Shown here: positions 43,758-53,188 of the stretch, in pieces
Numbering within the stretch: position 1 is the first letter of the stretch
Layout of the letters: the number at the start of each line of letters is the position of its first letter
Assembly (NCBI GenBank): GCA_031292755.1
Contig: JARLGM010000002.1
Location: 62,001 to 126,000, forward strand
DNA: 64,000 nucleotides
Origin: Candidatus Sulfopaludibacter sp.
GTDB lineage: Bacteria; Acidobacteriota; Terriglobia; Bryobacterales; Bryobacteraceae
Direction: 5' to 3'
Notes under the pieces: model-generated
What the model saw: the letters and a program-made list of their open reading frames with translations, nothing else
Databases searched by the model: none
Told to the model about the DNA's origin: nothing
Position numbers and translations under genes: made by a program

Positions 43758-45308
43758 TTACCGCGCCGCACAACTGAAGTTCGCCGCGTCGTCGATGCTG
43801 CCGCTGCCTTTGTAGCGCGCCAGTTGAGGATATGGGCAGAGTGGCCGCGTGCGAATCACCTTTCCGTTGGAGACCCGGCTTGCAGGGATGGCTTTAGGGG
43901 CATCGCCCGATTCCACCCAGCGCAACAGCGGTGTCGCGACATCGAACGTGCCGGTTCCGACTCCGCCGCCGCAATGGAACATGCCGGGCACCATAAAGAG
44001 GCGAAAAAAATCCGCAGTGGAATCGCCCATGCGATCCGCCACCTGGTCGTAATACTCGACTGCCACGCGCGGATTGAGTTGGGGGTCGGCCCAACCGAAA
44101 TACATGATGAGCTTGCCGCCGCGCCGGCGAAATGCCGAGAGATCCGGGTCGGTGGCATCGATCGTCTCATGCAGGAAGGCGAGGCGCGGGATTTCTTTAT
44201 CGATATCGAAATCCGCGATCGACTGGCTCGGATTGGCGCCCGGCGTCGCCATGTAACGGAAAAAGCTCTGGCCGTAATTCGCCCAGACACTACTGCCGTC
44301 AGGGGCGGCGATTGCCTGGCCCAACCAGCCGCTCCGGCCGTTCGGTCCGGGAATTTCCGCGCCTACGGGCCAACCGGGAAAGAAGCGTTTGCCCTGACGG
44401 AAGATGTCGCTGTATAGACGGTCGGCCGCGGCGATTTCGGAAGCGGTGAAACAATCGGGCTGGTCTTTGCCTTCCGCGCAGCGCGGAAGGTCCTGGTTTG
44501 CCTGGAAACCACAATGCAGGGGATCTTCAATCAGTCCGTCCTTGAGACCGTCTTTGGCATCGCACTTTTCGTAAACACGGCTGGCCAGCAGGCCGAGTTT
44601 GGAAGCCGTGAAAGGATTGGCGCTCAAACCCTTCATCCAGTAGCCGCGGGCGAGCATATTTCCGGTGTTATAGAGCGCGGGAGAGCCGGCAATGATGCCA
44701 TCGAAGTCATCGGGAAAGCGTTGGGCGATAGTGAGGCCCTGGCGGCCTCCTTGCGAACAACCGTCGTAGTAAGACCTGGAGGGATTTGCGCCATAGTAAC
44801 TGCGGATAAAACGCTTGGCCGCCAAGGCGGTGACGTGCAGGGAACGGAATCCAAAATCGAGGAGCTTTTGGCGATTGGTGGCGAAACTGGCGCCGGGTTC
44901 GAGGGCAGCGGAGTGGCCGGTGTCGGTCGAGGCCGTGGCAAATCCGGCGCGAAGCGCCCGCGCGTGGTTGGCGACTCTGCCGGGGGCGTCGAACGATTCA
45001 CCCGCCCAGCCGCCGTTGCCGAACATGTAGAAACGGCCGTTCCAGTTGGCCGGAAGATTGACTTCGATGTTGATTTCGGGCTGCGCCATCAGAAACACAT
45101 GGCAATGCTCGGGTGCGGCAGCAGTAGGAGGAATCAGGGCCGCACCGATCACGGAGAGGTCGAAATCCGTCATGCTTAGCAATTGACCGCAGGCGGTGAC
45201 AGGTTTAGCGGTGGCGGGCGGCGGAGTCCAATCCCGGAACTGCACGGAGCCACCGCCCTGCGCGAAAAGAGCTGCCGCGAAAACCGAAAAAATTACGAGA
45301 GGCCGCAT
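43758..45308 (-). CDS. Tannase/feruloyl esterase family protein
   Basis: 516 residues from ATG 45308 (MRPLVIFSVFAAALFAQ, a signal peptide), preceded by GAAGGA; the ATG at 45392 would add 28 unlikely residues. The serine nucleophile lies in the motif YDGCSQGGRQGL near residue 185. Conserved elements of the family follow: DFDGIIAGSPALY, a cysteine-rich segment (CDAKDGLKDGLIEDPLHCGF) near 270, and the catalytic Asp/His region ending in MFHCGGG near 465. It hydrolyses ester bonds of aromatic acids such as gallate or ferulate; the exact substrate is unknown. Secreted, monocistronic. Confidence 0.9.
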   Translation of the reverse strand: MRPLVIFSVFAAALFAQGGGSVQFRDWTPPPATAKPVTACGQLLSMTDFDLSVIGAALIPPTAAAPEHCHVFLMAQPEINIEVNLPANWNGRFYMFGNGGWAGESFDAPGRVANHARALRAGFATASTDTGHSAALEPGASFATNRQKLLDFGFRSLHVTALAAKRFIRSYYGANPSRSYYDGCSQGGRQGLTIAQRFPDDFDGIIAGSPALYNTGNMLARGYWMKGLSANPFTASKLGLLASRVYEKCDAKDGLKDGLIEDPLHCGFQANQDLPRCAEGKDQPDCFTASEIAAADRLYSDIFRQGKRFFPGWPVGAEIPGPNGRSGWLGQAIAAPDGSSVWANYGQSFFRYMATPGANPSQSIADFDIDKEIPRLAFLHETIDATDPDLSAFRRRGGKLIMYFGWADPQLNPRVAVEYYDQVADRMGDSTADFFRLFMVPGMFHCGGGVGTGTFDVATPLLRWVESGDAPKAIPASRVSNGKVIRTRPLCPYPQLARYKGSGSIDDAANFSCAAR

Positions 45309-45423
45309 CGCATGTCCTTCAGAGGCCTTCATTTTATACCGATGTGGCGCAAGGTGTGCCGGACCGCGCAGCCGGGCGACTACAAAATTCAATGGTTAAG
45401 ATAGGAATTGGAGACCAAACTAA

Positions 45424-46632
45424 TTGAAAAAGTGGCTGCTCTCACTGCCGCTCCTCGTGGCGGTGTTGATCGCCTGGGGGATCGTGAGAAAAAACGCACC
45501 CCTCGATGTCAACTTCACGCGCGTGCGGCGGCAGACGCTGGTGAGCACCCTGCCGACAAACGGAAAGGCTGAGCCCGTCGAGTGGCAAGCCGTTCGTGCC
45601 GCGGCTGCCGGACTGGTGAGCCGGGTTCCCGTTCAGGAAGGGCAGACGGTGGCCAAGGACGCGGTGCTGGCGGAGTTGACAGACCCGTCGCTGCAGGCCG
45701 ATATCGAAGCGGCAGAAGCCAAGGTCGCCGAAGCGCGGGTCGCCTTGTCCGCGCTGGAGGCAGGGGGAAGACCCTCCCAACTCGCCGAGATCGATAGCAG
45801 CCTGGCGCGGGCCCGCTTCGATCTGCAAACGGCGCAGAAGGAATACGGCACACTGCAACGCCTGCACGCCAGGCAGGCTGTGACCGCGGTCGAAGTACAG
45901 GCGGCCGGCGACAAAGTACACCAGTTCGAAATTGAAATCTCGGGCCTGGAAAAACGGCGCGGGTCGCTGGTGGGTAAGAGCGACGTCGACGCAGCGAAAG
46001 CGCGTCTGCAGGACGTCGAATCGGCTTTGAAACTCGCCAGGGACCGCGCGGCGCAGGGCCTGGTGCGCACCCCGATCGGCGGCGAAGTATACGGACTGGC
46101 CATCCGCACGGGCGCCTATCTCAACGCGGGGGATCTGGTGGCCGATGTCGGACGCCTGAACCGTCTGCGTGTGCGCGTTTATGTAGATGAGCCGCTGTTG
46201 GGGCGTGTCGCGATCGGCCAGCCCGTCACCATCCGCTGGGAAGCGTTGCCCGGCAAACAGTGGCAGGGCACGGTGGAAAGGATGCCCACATCGATTCAGG
46301 CACTGGGTTCGCGGCAAGTGGGTGAAGTGGTCTGTACCATCGAGAATCCGGGACGCGACCTGATTCCCGGCACCAACGTCGATGCCGAGATTCGTACGGC
46401 TGTTTCCGGGAATGCGCTGGTGATTCCCAAAGAGACCCTGCACCACGACGCCACCGGCGATTATGTCTTCGCGCTGAAGGGCGATGCCGTGGAGCGGCGC
46501 AACGTGAAAACAGGGAACTCCACCGTGACGCTGGTGCAGGTGCTCGAAGGTCTCGCCGAAGGCGATCTGGTGGCATTACCGGGGGAGACATCGGTGAAGT
46601 CCGGCGACCGGGTGGCGCCATCGGTGAAATAG
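45424..46632 (+). CDS. HlyD/RND-type periplasmic adaptor (membrane fusion) protein
   Basis: 402 residues from a TTG start at 45424 with GGAG upstream. An N-terminal membrane segment (KKWLLSLPLLVAVLIAWGIV) is followed by a lipoyl half (GLVSRVPVQEGQTVAKDAVL), a coiled-coil hairpin (about residues 85-200, Ala/Glu/Arg-rich), the second lipoyl half (LVRTPIGGEVYGL), a beta-barrel (NRLRVRVYVDEPLLGRVAIG) and a membrane-proximal domain ending near 400. It should bridge an inner-membrane pump to an outer-membrane channel. No pump or TolC gene is adjacent (the next gene is an MFS transporter), so its partner is unknown. Confidence 0.9.
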   Translation: MKKWLLSLPLLVAVLIAWGIVRKNAPLDVNFTRVRRQTLVSTLPTNGKAEPVEWQAVRAAAAGLVSRVPVQEGQTVAKDAVLAELTDPSLQADIEAAEAKVAEARVALSALEAGGRPSQLAEIDSSLARARFDLQTAQKEYGTLQRLHARQAVTAVEVQAAGDKVHQFEIEISGLEKRRGSLVGKSDVDAAKARLQDVESALKLARDRAAQGLVRTPIGGEVYGLAIRTGAYLNAGDLVADVGRLNRLRVRVYVDEPLLGRVAIGQPVTIRWEALPGKQWQGTVERMPTSIQALGSRQVGEVVCTIENPGRDLIPGTNVDAEIRTAVSGNALVIPKETLHHDATGDYVFALKGDAVERRNVKTGNSTVTLVQVLEGLAEGDLVALPGETSVKSGDRVAPSVK

Positions 46633-46683
46633 TTCCCGCCGCGCACTTGAATCGCAGCGGTATTTCCGAAACAATAACGTTTC

Positions 46684-48027
46684 ATGCCTTCTCCAGGGTC
46701 TGCCGCCAAATACAGATGGTACAAGGAACTCACGCGCTATCACTGGTTCGTGTTGAGCGTCGCCATCATGGGCTGGATGTTCGACACCATGGCGCAGCAG
46801 TTGTTCAACCTGGCGCGCAAGCCGGCCATTCGCGAGTTGCTTGGGCCCGGCGCTTCGGCGGGTTTGGTGGACCAGCAGGCGGCCTGGGCCACCTCCGTGT
46901 TCCTGGTCGGGTGGGCCTTAGGCGGAATCCTTTTCGGCATCCTGGGCGACCGCCTCGGCCGCGCCAAAACCATGACGCTCACCATTCTCTGCTACACCAT
47001 CTTCACGGGACTGAGCGTATTTGCCACCAGCGTTCTGGACTTCAGCGTGTACCGGTTTCTCTGTGGATTCGGCGTCGGCGGGCAGTTTGCGGTGGGCGTG
47101 GCGCTGGTGGCGGAAGTGATTCCCGATCGGGCGCGCCCCTATGCCCTTGGCATGGTGCAGGCATTCTCCGCCGTGGGCAACATGCTGGCCGCGGTGACCG
47201 GAATCGTGCTTGGCGAAATGGTGCGCGCCGGCACCATCGCTTCCTCCTGGCGGTTCATGTTTCTGGCCGGCGCCCTGCCCGCGCCACTCGCGCTGGTGGT
47301 GTTCAAAAAGCTTAAGGAACCCGACCAGTGGCTCAAATCCCGTGCCGAAAAGAAACGCATGGGCTCCTTCGCCGACCTGCTGGGCGACCCCAGATGGCGC
47401 CGCAATTCCATTGTCGGCATGCTCCTCGCATTCGCCGGCGTGGTGGGCCTGTGGGGTATCGGCTTCTTCAGCTACGATCTGTTTCGTCCCGTCCTGGAAA
47501 CCTCCTTCAAGGCGCAGGGATTCAGCGGCGCCGAACTGGCCGGCAAAACCGACATCTGGATCGGCGTCACTTCGCTGCTGCAGAACCTGGGCAGCTTTTT
47601 CGGCGTCTACGCCTTCACTTATCTGGCGCAGTACTTCAATCGCCGGAAGGCATTCGCCGTCAGCTTCCTGGCCGCGATGCTCATGACCGCCTACACATTC
47701 TGGAACCTGAAAAGCATCGCCGACATGCTCTGGATGGTGCCGCTGATGGGCTTCTGCCAGTTGGCTCTGTTCGGCGGCTACGCCATCTATCTGCCCGAAT
47801 TATTCCCCACGCGCCTGCGCAGCACCGGCACCAGTTTTTGCTACAACGTGGGACGCATGGTGGCCGCGGCCGGCCCCTTTACGCTCGGCCTGCTGACGCG
47901 CGACGTCTTCAAAGGTTACGAGGAACCCCTGCGGTACGCCGGCGTGACCATGTGTCTGGTGTTTCTGGTGGGATTGGCGGCCCTGCCTTTCGCTCCGGAG
48001 ACCAAAGGCAAGCCGCTGCCGGAGTGA
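46684..48027 (+). CDS. Major facilitator superfamily transporter
   Basis: 447 residues with 12 predicted membrane segments. The MFS signature between helices 2 and 3 is FGILGDRLGRAKTM near residue 82. Helix 4 region VYRFLCGFGVGGQFAVGVAL and the AEVIPDRARPYALGM loop resemble the sugar/aromatic-acid proton symporter branch. A central loop of about 60 residues separates the two halves. The C-terminal ELFPTRLRSTGTSFCYNVGR repeat of the motif is also present. Substrate unknown. It follows the HlyD gene by 51 bases but shows no functional tie to it. Confidence 0.92.
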   Translation: MPSPGSAAKYRWYKELTRYHWFVLSVAIMGWMFDTMAQQLFNLARKPAIRELLGPGASAGLVDQQAAWATSVFLVGWALGGILFGILGDRLGRAKTMTLTILCYTIFTGLSVFATSVLDFSVYRFLCGFGVGGQFAVGVALVAEVIPDRARPYALGMVQAFSAVGNMLAAVTGIVLGEMVRAGTIASSWRFMFLAGALPAPLALVVFKKLKEPDQWLKSRAEKKRMGSFADLLGDPRWRRNSIVGMLLAFAGVVGLWGIGFFSYDLFRPVLETSFKAQGFSGAELAGKTDIWIGVTSLLQNLGSFFGVYAFTYLAQYFNRRKAFAVSFLAAMLMTAYTFWNLKSIADMLWMVPLMGFCQLALFGGYAIYLPELFPTRLRSTGTSFCYNVGRMVAAAGPFTLGLLTRDVFKGYEEPLRYAGVTMCLVFLVGLAALPFAPETKGKPLPE

Positions 48028-48034
48028 GATTCCG

Positions 48035-48985
48035 CTAGACCGCCATCAGCAGACTCTCCGCGAAAGGCCACTCCGCGTCCACCCATTGAGCCGCCAGCCG
48101 GAAGCCGCAGGCTCGCGCCATCTCGCAGATCTGCTCCGGCCGGAACTTGTGGCAGGACTCGGTGCGAATGGTCTCGCCGGAAGCGAACTCCACCGTCAGG
48201 CCGGCCTGCCTGATCTTCACCACCTGATGGACTCTCGACCGCAAATGCATTTCGATGCGCTGCGCGCCGGGCACATAACGAATCACGTGCTCGAACCGGC
48301 GGAGATTGAAATCGGCGTCCAATTCGCGGTTGATACGGGCCAGCAGGTTCAGATTGAAGGCCGCGTTGACTCCGGTTGGGTCGTCGTAGGCGGCGATCAG
48401 GCGCTCCACGGGTTTGATCATATCCGTGCCCAGCAGCAGGGCATCGCCGGGGTGCACCGACTGGCGCACCGAGTACAGGAAGTCGATTGCAGCCTCGGGC
48501 TCGAAGTTGCCGATGGTGCTGCCCAGAAAGAGGAGCAGCAGCGACTGGCCCTCGGCGCGGCGCTCGCCGGCGGCACGCAGTCCTTCCAGGTACGTGGCTT
48601 CGAGCGGGAACACCCGCGCCACGCTGCTCATCTCCAGCGCGCACTTGTCCAGCGCGGAGCCGGATACGTCGATGGGACAGTAGACGGCGGGCCGGTGTGT
48701 GCCAATCTGTTCCAGAATGGGGCGCGTTTTGATTCCCGTGCCGCTGCCGAGTTCGGCCACCATGAGGTTAGCGGGCAGCAGGTCGATCAGGTCGCCGGCA
48801 TGCGCCTGGAGCACGCGGGCATCGGCGCGAGTCAGACCGTATTCGGGCAGCGTGGTAATGGCCTCGAACAGGGCGGAGCCTACCTCGTCATAGAAATACT
48901 GGCAGGGCAGAGTCTTCTGCGGCGCGCTGGTGAGGCCGGCGCGCACATCGGACGCGAAGGAATGGCCGTACGCCGGAGCGGACAT
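48035..48985 (-). CDS. egtD: L-histidine N-alpha-methyltransferase EgtD
   Basis: 316 residues. SAM-binding motif VAELGSGTGIKTRPILE near residue 75, then LFLGSTIGNFEP near 155 and FNLNLLARINRELDADFN near 215, all typical of EgtD (DUF2260-type methyltransferase). It trimethylates histidine to hercynine, the first step of ergothioneine synthesis. Its ATG shares one base with the egtB stop (TGATG), so the two are translationally coupled. Length matches the mycobacterial enzyme (about 320). Confidence 0.93.
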   Translation of the reverse strand: MSAPAYGHSFASDVRAGLTSAPQKTLPCQYFYDEVGSALFEAITTLPEYGLTRADARVLQAHAGDLIDLLPANLMVAELGSGTGIKTRPILEQIGTHRPAVYCPIDVSGSALDKCALEMSSVARVFPLEATYLEGLRAAGERRAEGQSLLLLFLGSTIGNFEPEAAIDFLYSVRQSVHPGDALLLGTDMIKPVERLIAAYDDPTGVNAAFNLNLLARINRELDADFNLRRFEHVIRYVPGAQRIEMHLRSRVHQVVKIRQAGLTVEFASGETIRTESCHKFRPEQICEMARACGFRLAAQWVDAEWPFAESLLMAV

Positions 48986-50148
48986 CAGCCTTCCACCAAC
49001 CGGAATGTGGCGTAGAGATACGGATACTGCGGGCGGAACCAGTTGCGGAAAGAGGGCCGCGCGAAACAGGCGGCGGTGCGCGGCGAAGCGCCCTTCAGCA
49101 CATAATGCTGGCCATCGAAGAACGGCTCGGAGTAATTCCGGTAAAACGGAAAGGGCTCAAAGCCGGGAAACGGCGCGAACGGCGTGGAGGTCCATTCCCA
49201 GCCGTTGCCGGTAAGTTGCGCGGCATGCTCGCCGGACCCGGAAACGGGGACCGGGTCCCAGTGATGAAAGTCGAAATTATCCGTACCGGCCTCCGGCGCC
49301 GGGGCGGCCAAGGCGGCGCGATGAAACTCGGCTTCCGTGGGAAGACGCATGCCGCGCCAGCGCGCATAGGCTTGTGCTTCGTCGTGCGTCACGTAGACCG
49401 GACACTCCAGCGGCAGCGGATATTCGCTGAACATGCCGCGGTAGAACCAGCGCCCGGCACGATCCGTCCAGAAGAAAGGCGGCGCGGCGCCTTCCCGCAC
49501 GAAGGCCAGGTAGTCGCCATTGGTGACCTTATTCCGCGCCACGGAGAATGCCGCCACCGGAACCGTATGCGCACCGAATTCGTTATCCCAGCCGAATGCA
49601 TCGCGATCGTCGAGCCCCAACCTGGCGTCCCCTGCCGGGATCGCCACGAATCGCGCACCGCTGGGGGCGGGCCGGGCGGCGGGCGGCGCGAGGAACGGTG
49701 CGATCTTTCGTTCGTGCGCCAGGTTGTGCAGAATGTAGGCGAACGTTTCGGCGTGCATGAGACGATGCTCCAGAGCCACGTGCAATAGCTGCTCCGGAAC
49801 GTGATCCAGCAGTTCATCGATCTCGTCGCGGGTGCGGCGGTTGTACCGTTCCACTTCGCTCAGGGCCGGCCAATCCGGCGGCTGATCGGCGGGCAGTTTG
49901 CCCGGCGGCGGATCGATGCCGAAGGCAAACAGGCCGTCGAACGTGGGATGGAACGATGCTTTGTCCAAAGCATAGCGGGCGATCAGGTTCCAATCGAATG
50001 CTTCCAGGTGCCCGATATAGAAAATGATGCGATGCCGCTCGGCAATGGGGCGATCGTACAACGAATCGGGACGGACCAGGCCGAACAATTCGTCGGTATG
50101 CTCGCGAGCTTGAGAGAGCGCGCGGCCCAGGGAAGTTTGTGCGGGCAT
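48985..50148 (-). CDS. egtB: Hercynylcysteine sulfoxide synthase-type enzyme EgtB
   Basis: 387 residues. The N-terminal DinB-like helical domain carries the iron-binding histidines in FYIGHLEAFDWNL (near 45) and HRLMHAETFAYILHNL (near 130). The C-terminal half is a formylglycine-generating-enzyme-like fold with FGWDNEFGAH near 215, NGDYLAFVREG, RLPTEAEFHRAAL and GNGWEWTSTPF. It couples hercynine to a thiol with oxygen, giving a sulfoxide en route to ergothioneine. egtA, egtC and egtE are not present here, so the thiol donor (cysteine or gamma-glutamylcysteine) is undetermined. First gene of the two-gene egtB-egtD unit. Confidence 0.93.
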   Translation of the reverse strand: MPAQTSLGRALSQAREHTDELFGLVRPDSLYDRPIAERHRIIFYIGHLEAFDWNLIARYALDKASFHPTFDGLFAFGIDPPPGKLPADQPPDWPALSEVERYNRRTRDEIDELLDHVPEQLLHVALEHRLMHAETFAYILHNLAHERKIAPFLAPPAARPAPSGARFVAIPAGDARLGLDDRDAFGWDNEFGAHTVPVAAFSVARNKVTNGDYLAFVREGAAPPFFWTDRAGRWFYRGMFSEYPLPLECPVYVTHDEAQAYARWRGMRLPTEAEFHRAALAAPAPEAGTDNFDFHHWDPVPVSGSGEHAAQLTGNGWEWTSTPFAPFPGFEPFPFYRNYSEPFFDGQHYVLKGASPRTAACFARPSFRNWFRPQYPYLYATFRLVEG

Positions 50149-50242
50149 AAAACCGTCCTACCAGTCTAACCGACGAAGTGCGGTCTGGCGGAACACGGAT
50201 GTGAGCGGGGGCACAGAGCGGAGCTGCCGAATTTCCGGCGCA

Positions 50243-50509
50243 TTACGAAGGTCCCGGCGCCTGGGGTTTGAAGCCATGGGAGCGCAGCACCCCGTGGGCG
50301 GCCTCCACTGCTTCCGGCAGCACATAGAAGAAGGCCCCGGTCCGCACCGTCCGGAAAATCACTCCGCCGCGGTATTCGTCGGCTTCCACGCCGAAATCCA
50401 CGCTGGCCTCGGTTAACAGCGCTTCCAGGCGGAGCGCGTCGCGCAGGCGTTTGGCGATAAAGACCAGAACCGGCTCCTTGCCTTCGAAAAATGCCGCGTC
50501 CTGTTTCAC
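50243..50509 (-). CDS. Small DUF2007-like protein, translationally coupled to the propeller gene
   Basis: 88 residues from GTG 50509, which overlaps the upstream stop codon by four bases (GTGA). The sequence EPVLVFIAKRLRDALRLEALL followed by SVDFGVEADEYRGG resembles the small DUF2007/putative signal-transducing proteins that share a ferredoxin-like fold. Because the open frame continues upstream in another gene's shadow, the coupled GTG is the sensible start. Function unknown; the overlap argues for expression together with the TolB-like protein. Confidence 0.65.
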   Translation of the reverse strand: MKQDAAFFEGKEPVLVFIAKRLRDALRLEALLTEASVDFGVEADEYRGGVIFRTVRTGAFFYVLPEAVEAAHGVLRSHGFKPQAPGPS

Positions 50510-52254
50510 CGGAAGTTTTCCACCATTACCAGGTTGGTCTCGTTCTGGTCCACCTTGGAGTAGAGCACATGCTTCCCGTCCGGAGAAATGGAATAACCCT
50601 CGAAGCGATTGTTGTTCTTGAAGCGGACCACCGGCTGGCTTTTCCTGGTGGCGAAATCGTAGAAGACCACCACCAGGGCGCGGCCGCTGCGCTCGAACTC
50701 CAGGTAGTAGATGCCCTTCGGCGTAATCTGAATGCCGCCCCACATCAGGTCGTGTTCCGGCACAAACGCCTCTTCTCCGTCGCCGCCCTCCACGGGAATG
50801 CGCCAGATGGCGCGGCGGCTCCGGTAATACACCATCTTGCCGTCGGGCGACTCATGCGGATCGCCGCCCCCGCCGCCGCGGCGCATGGCGATCTGCCGCG
50901 GATTGGTCCCGTCGGCTGCCGCTTTCCAGATCGTGCCATCGAAGCGCGTGTAGTAAATCGATTTGCCGTCGTGCGACCAGGAGGCATCGGTGGCATCGGA
51001 CAGCACGCGCGTGGCCTTGCCGCCCGCCGCCGGAACGGAGAACACTTCAGGGCCATTCGGCCCGCGAGTCACGCACAACAGAGTCTTGCCGTCCGCCGAC
51101 CACAGCGGCTGGCTCATGCGCCGCCCTTCCAGACGCGTAAGCTGCGTGCGCGTGCCGTCGGCATCGGTGATCCAGATCTCCTGCTCGCCGCTCTGATCGG
51201 AGATGTCAGCCACACGCTGGCCGTCGGGTGAAAACGACGGATTGATTTCCCGGCCCGGCGATCGAATCAGGGGACGCTCGTGCTCCGGCTCTCCCGAGCC
51301 CAGTTGCGCGATCCAGACTTCCGCCACCGAAGGGCTCTCGGTAAACGCCAGGCGGTTGCCGGTGAGCGCCACGGTGGGATAGGTAGCGTGGTTGCCGCTC
51401 ACCAGCAGATCGCGCGGGCTGCCACCGTACGCGGGCACGCGCCAGAGGCGCCAGCCGGTGCCGCGATTGGCCGAGTACATCAGGTCCTCGCCGCCGGCGG
51501 TCCAGGTGATGCCGTGAATGGCGTTGTTATCGAAGGTGAGCTGGCGAACGCCGTTGCCTTTCAGGTCGCACAGGTACAGGTCGGCGCGGTCGCCATCCAG
51601 TTTGCGGACGAAGGCCAGGTTCTTGCCGTCGGGAGAGACGGCCGGATTGGTATCGCCGCGGGAAGTCTCCGGCGGCTTGGTGATCGCCTGCAAGGCGCCG
51701 CCGCCGCCCGGCACCGTGCTGATGGCGGGGACATTCTGCTCGCCCGCGGGCGCGGAGACCAGCAGCGTTTTGCCGTCGCGCGTCCAGGCCACCGAGGGCG
51801 AAAGCTCCGCATCGTCGTCTTCTCCGGTGGTGGGCGCATCGAACTCCACGACTTTGCGTTCGGCGCCGCCCGCCGCCGGAATCACGATCACCTGCGCGCG
51901 ATCGTCGAGAATCCGCAGGAAGGCCAGGCTGGCGCCGTCCGGCGACCAGACGGGGCCCACGTCGTTGCCCTCGCCGTTGGTCAATTGCAGCGGGGTGCCG
52001 CCGTCGATGGGCCGCACAACAATGTGAGATACGGCATCTTTCGACGTGTCGTGTCCGCTATAGGCGATGCGCTTGCCATCCGGCGCGAAGGCGGGGTAGG
52101 CGTGTCCGCCCGCCTCGCTGGTGAGCGGCGTCTTTTTCAAATCCACGGCCGGACCGCTGACCAGCCTGCCCAGCAGCGTCACCACGCCGCCGACGGCGCA
52201 AAGGGCCAGCGCCAGCAGTACCGCGGGCCGGCGAACCAGGGTGCCAGATGCCAT
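50506..52254 (-). CDS. TolB/PD40-type beta-propeller protein with N-terminal membrane anchor
   Basis: 582 residues. A membrane segment near residues 12-33 (LLALALCAVGGVVTLLGRLV) is followed by at least ten repeats of the PD40 kind: YPAFAPDGKRIAYSG, PVWSPDGASLAFLR, PAVSPDGKNLAFVRK, PSFSPDGQRVADIS, PLWSADGKTLLCV, SWSHDGKSIYYT, SISPDGKHVLYS. This is two propellers' worth. In Acidobacteriota such modules usually form the C-terminal part of membrane serine/threonine kinases; here no kinase domain is present. Presumed periplasmic binding role, partner unknown. Confidence 0.9.
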   Translation of the reverse strand: MASGTLVRRPAVLLALALCAVGGVVTLLGRLVSGPAVDLKKTPLTSEAGGHAYPAFAPDGKRIAYSGHDTSKDAVSHIVVRPIDGGTPLQLTNGEGNDVGPVWSPDGASLAFLRILDDRAQVIVIPAAGGAERKVVEFDAPTTGEDDDAELSPSVAWTRDGKTLLVSAPAGEQNVPAISTVPGGGGALQAITKPPETSRGDTNPAVSPDGKNLAFVRKLDGDRADLYLCDLKGNGVRQLTFDNNAIHGITWTAGGEDLMYSANRGTGWRLWRVPAYGGSPRDLLVSGNHATYPTVALTGNRLAFTESPSVAEVWIAQLGSGEPEHERPLIRSPGREINPSFSPDGQRVADISDQSGEQEIWITDADGTRTQLTRLEGRRMSQPLWSADGKTLLCVTRGPNGPEVFSVPAAGGKATRVLSDATDASWSHDGKSIYYTRFDGTIWKAAADGTNPRQIAMRRGGGGGDPHESPDGKMVYYRSRRAIWRIPVEGGDGEEAFVPEHDLMWGGIQITPKGIYYLEFERSGRALVVVFYDFATRKSQPVVRFKNNNRFEGYSISPDGKHVLYSKVDQNETNLVMVENFR

Positions 52255-52392
52255 ATGTTTCGATTATCCCTTTTCATGACGCACCAGCGGTGCGGTTGTT
52301 AGCCGAGGCTCCTCAGCGGGATACGCACGCGGCTGGGGCGATGTTCCGCTGATTTGCGCCGCCCTCTCCCCATCTGCGACACTGGCTCTTTC

Positions 52393-53127
52393 ATGCTCTT
52401 CCGGTTGATGGCCTTGTTGCTGGCCGGCTACGCGTCCGTCTTCGCACAGAACAATCCGTTGCCTGCCAGGGAAACGCTTCACTATAACGTGGAATGGCGG
52501 CTGATCACAGCGGGCAAAGCTACCGTGGAATGGACCACCACACCCCGCGGCGGCGGACACGTCAACCTGCATCTGGAATCGGTCGGTCTGGTTTCCAACC
52601 TGTTTCGCGTGGAAGACAATTACGCGGTGAACCTCGGCCCGAATCAGTGTGCCGAGTCTTCGTTGTTCACTTCCCAGGAAGGCAGCCGCCAGCGCGAAAC
52701 GCGTATCGCGTATGACGCCGCCGCGCGCAAGGCGGACTACGTGGAGCGCGACCGGATCAAAAACGCCCTGCTGTTACAGCGCCAGATCGATATTCCGGCC
52801 TGCGTACACGATGTGGTGGGCGGCATGTTTTACATGCGCACTCTGCCGCTGGACGTGGGCCAGAGCGCCACGGTTGCGGTAACGGACGGCAAAAAAAGCG
52901 CTTCAGCAAAAGTGGAGGCGCAGGCGCGCGAAGACATCAAAACGCCCGAAGGCACGTTCCACACCATCCGCTACGAGGTTTACCTGTTCAACGACGTACT
53001 GTTTCACCGGCCCGCGCACCTGAATCTCTGGCTCACCGACGATCGCCGGCGATTGCCCGTCCAGATTCGCGTGCGCATGCAGATCACCATCGGCACCATC
53101 ACGCTAACATTGGAAAAGCACGAATAG
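52393..53127 (+). CDS. DUF3108 secreted protein
   Basis: 244 residues from ATG 52393 (MLFRLMALLLAGYASVFAQ, signal peptide). The mature sequence fits DUF3108: ETLHYNVEWRLITAGKATVEW near the start, LESVGLVSNLFRVEDNY, IPACVHDVVGGMFYMRTLPL near 140, and an LWLTDDRRRLPVQIRVRM region near 215. Members are periplasmic beta-rich proteins of unknown function; the fold is thought to resemble lipid carriers. The following permease gene starts 61 bases later on the same strand. Confidence 0.9.
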   Translation: MLFRLMALLLAGYASVFAQNNPLPARETLHYNVEWRLITAGKATVEWTTTPRGGGHVNLHLESVGLVSNLFRVEDNYAVNLGPNQCAESSLFTSQEGSRQRETRIAYDAAARKADYVERDRIKNALLLQRQIDIPACVHDVVGGMFYMRTLPLDVGQSATVAVTDGKKSASAKVEAQAREDIKTPEGTFHTIRYEVYLFNDVLFHRPAHLNLWLTDDRRRLPVQIRVRMQITIGTITLTLEKHE

Positions 53128-53188
53128 CTCGCGTTTTTTGCGAACTCCGCGCCCGTCGCGGTCGTATTGGTTTCTTTGGAGGGGTAGC

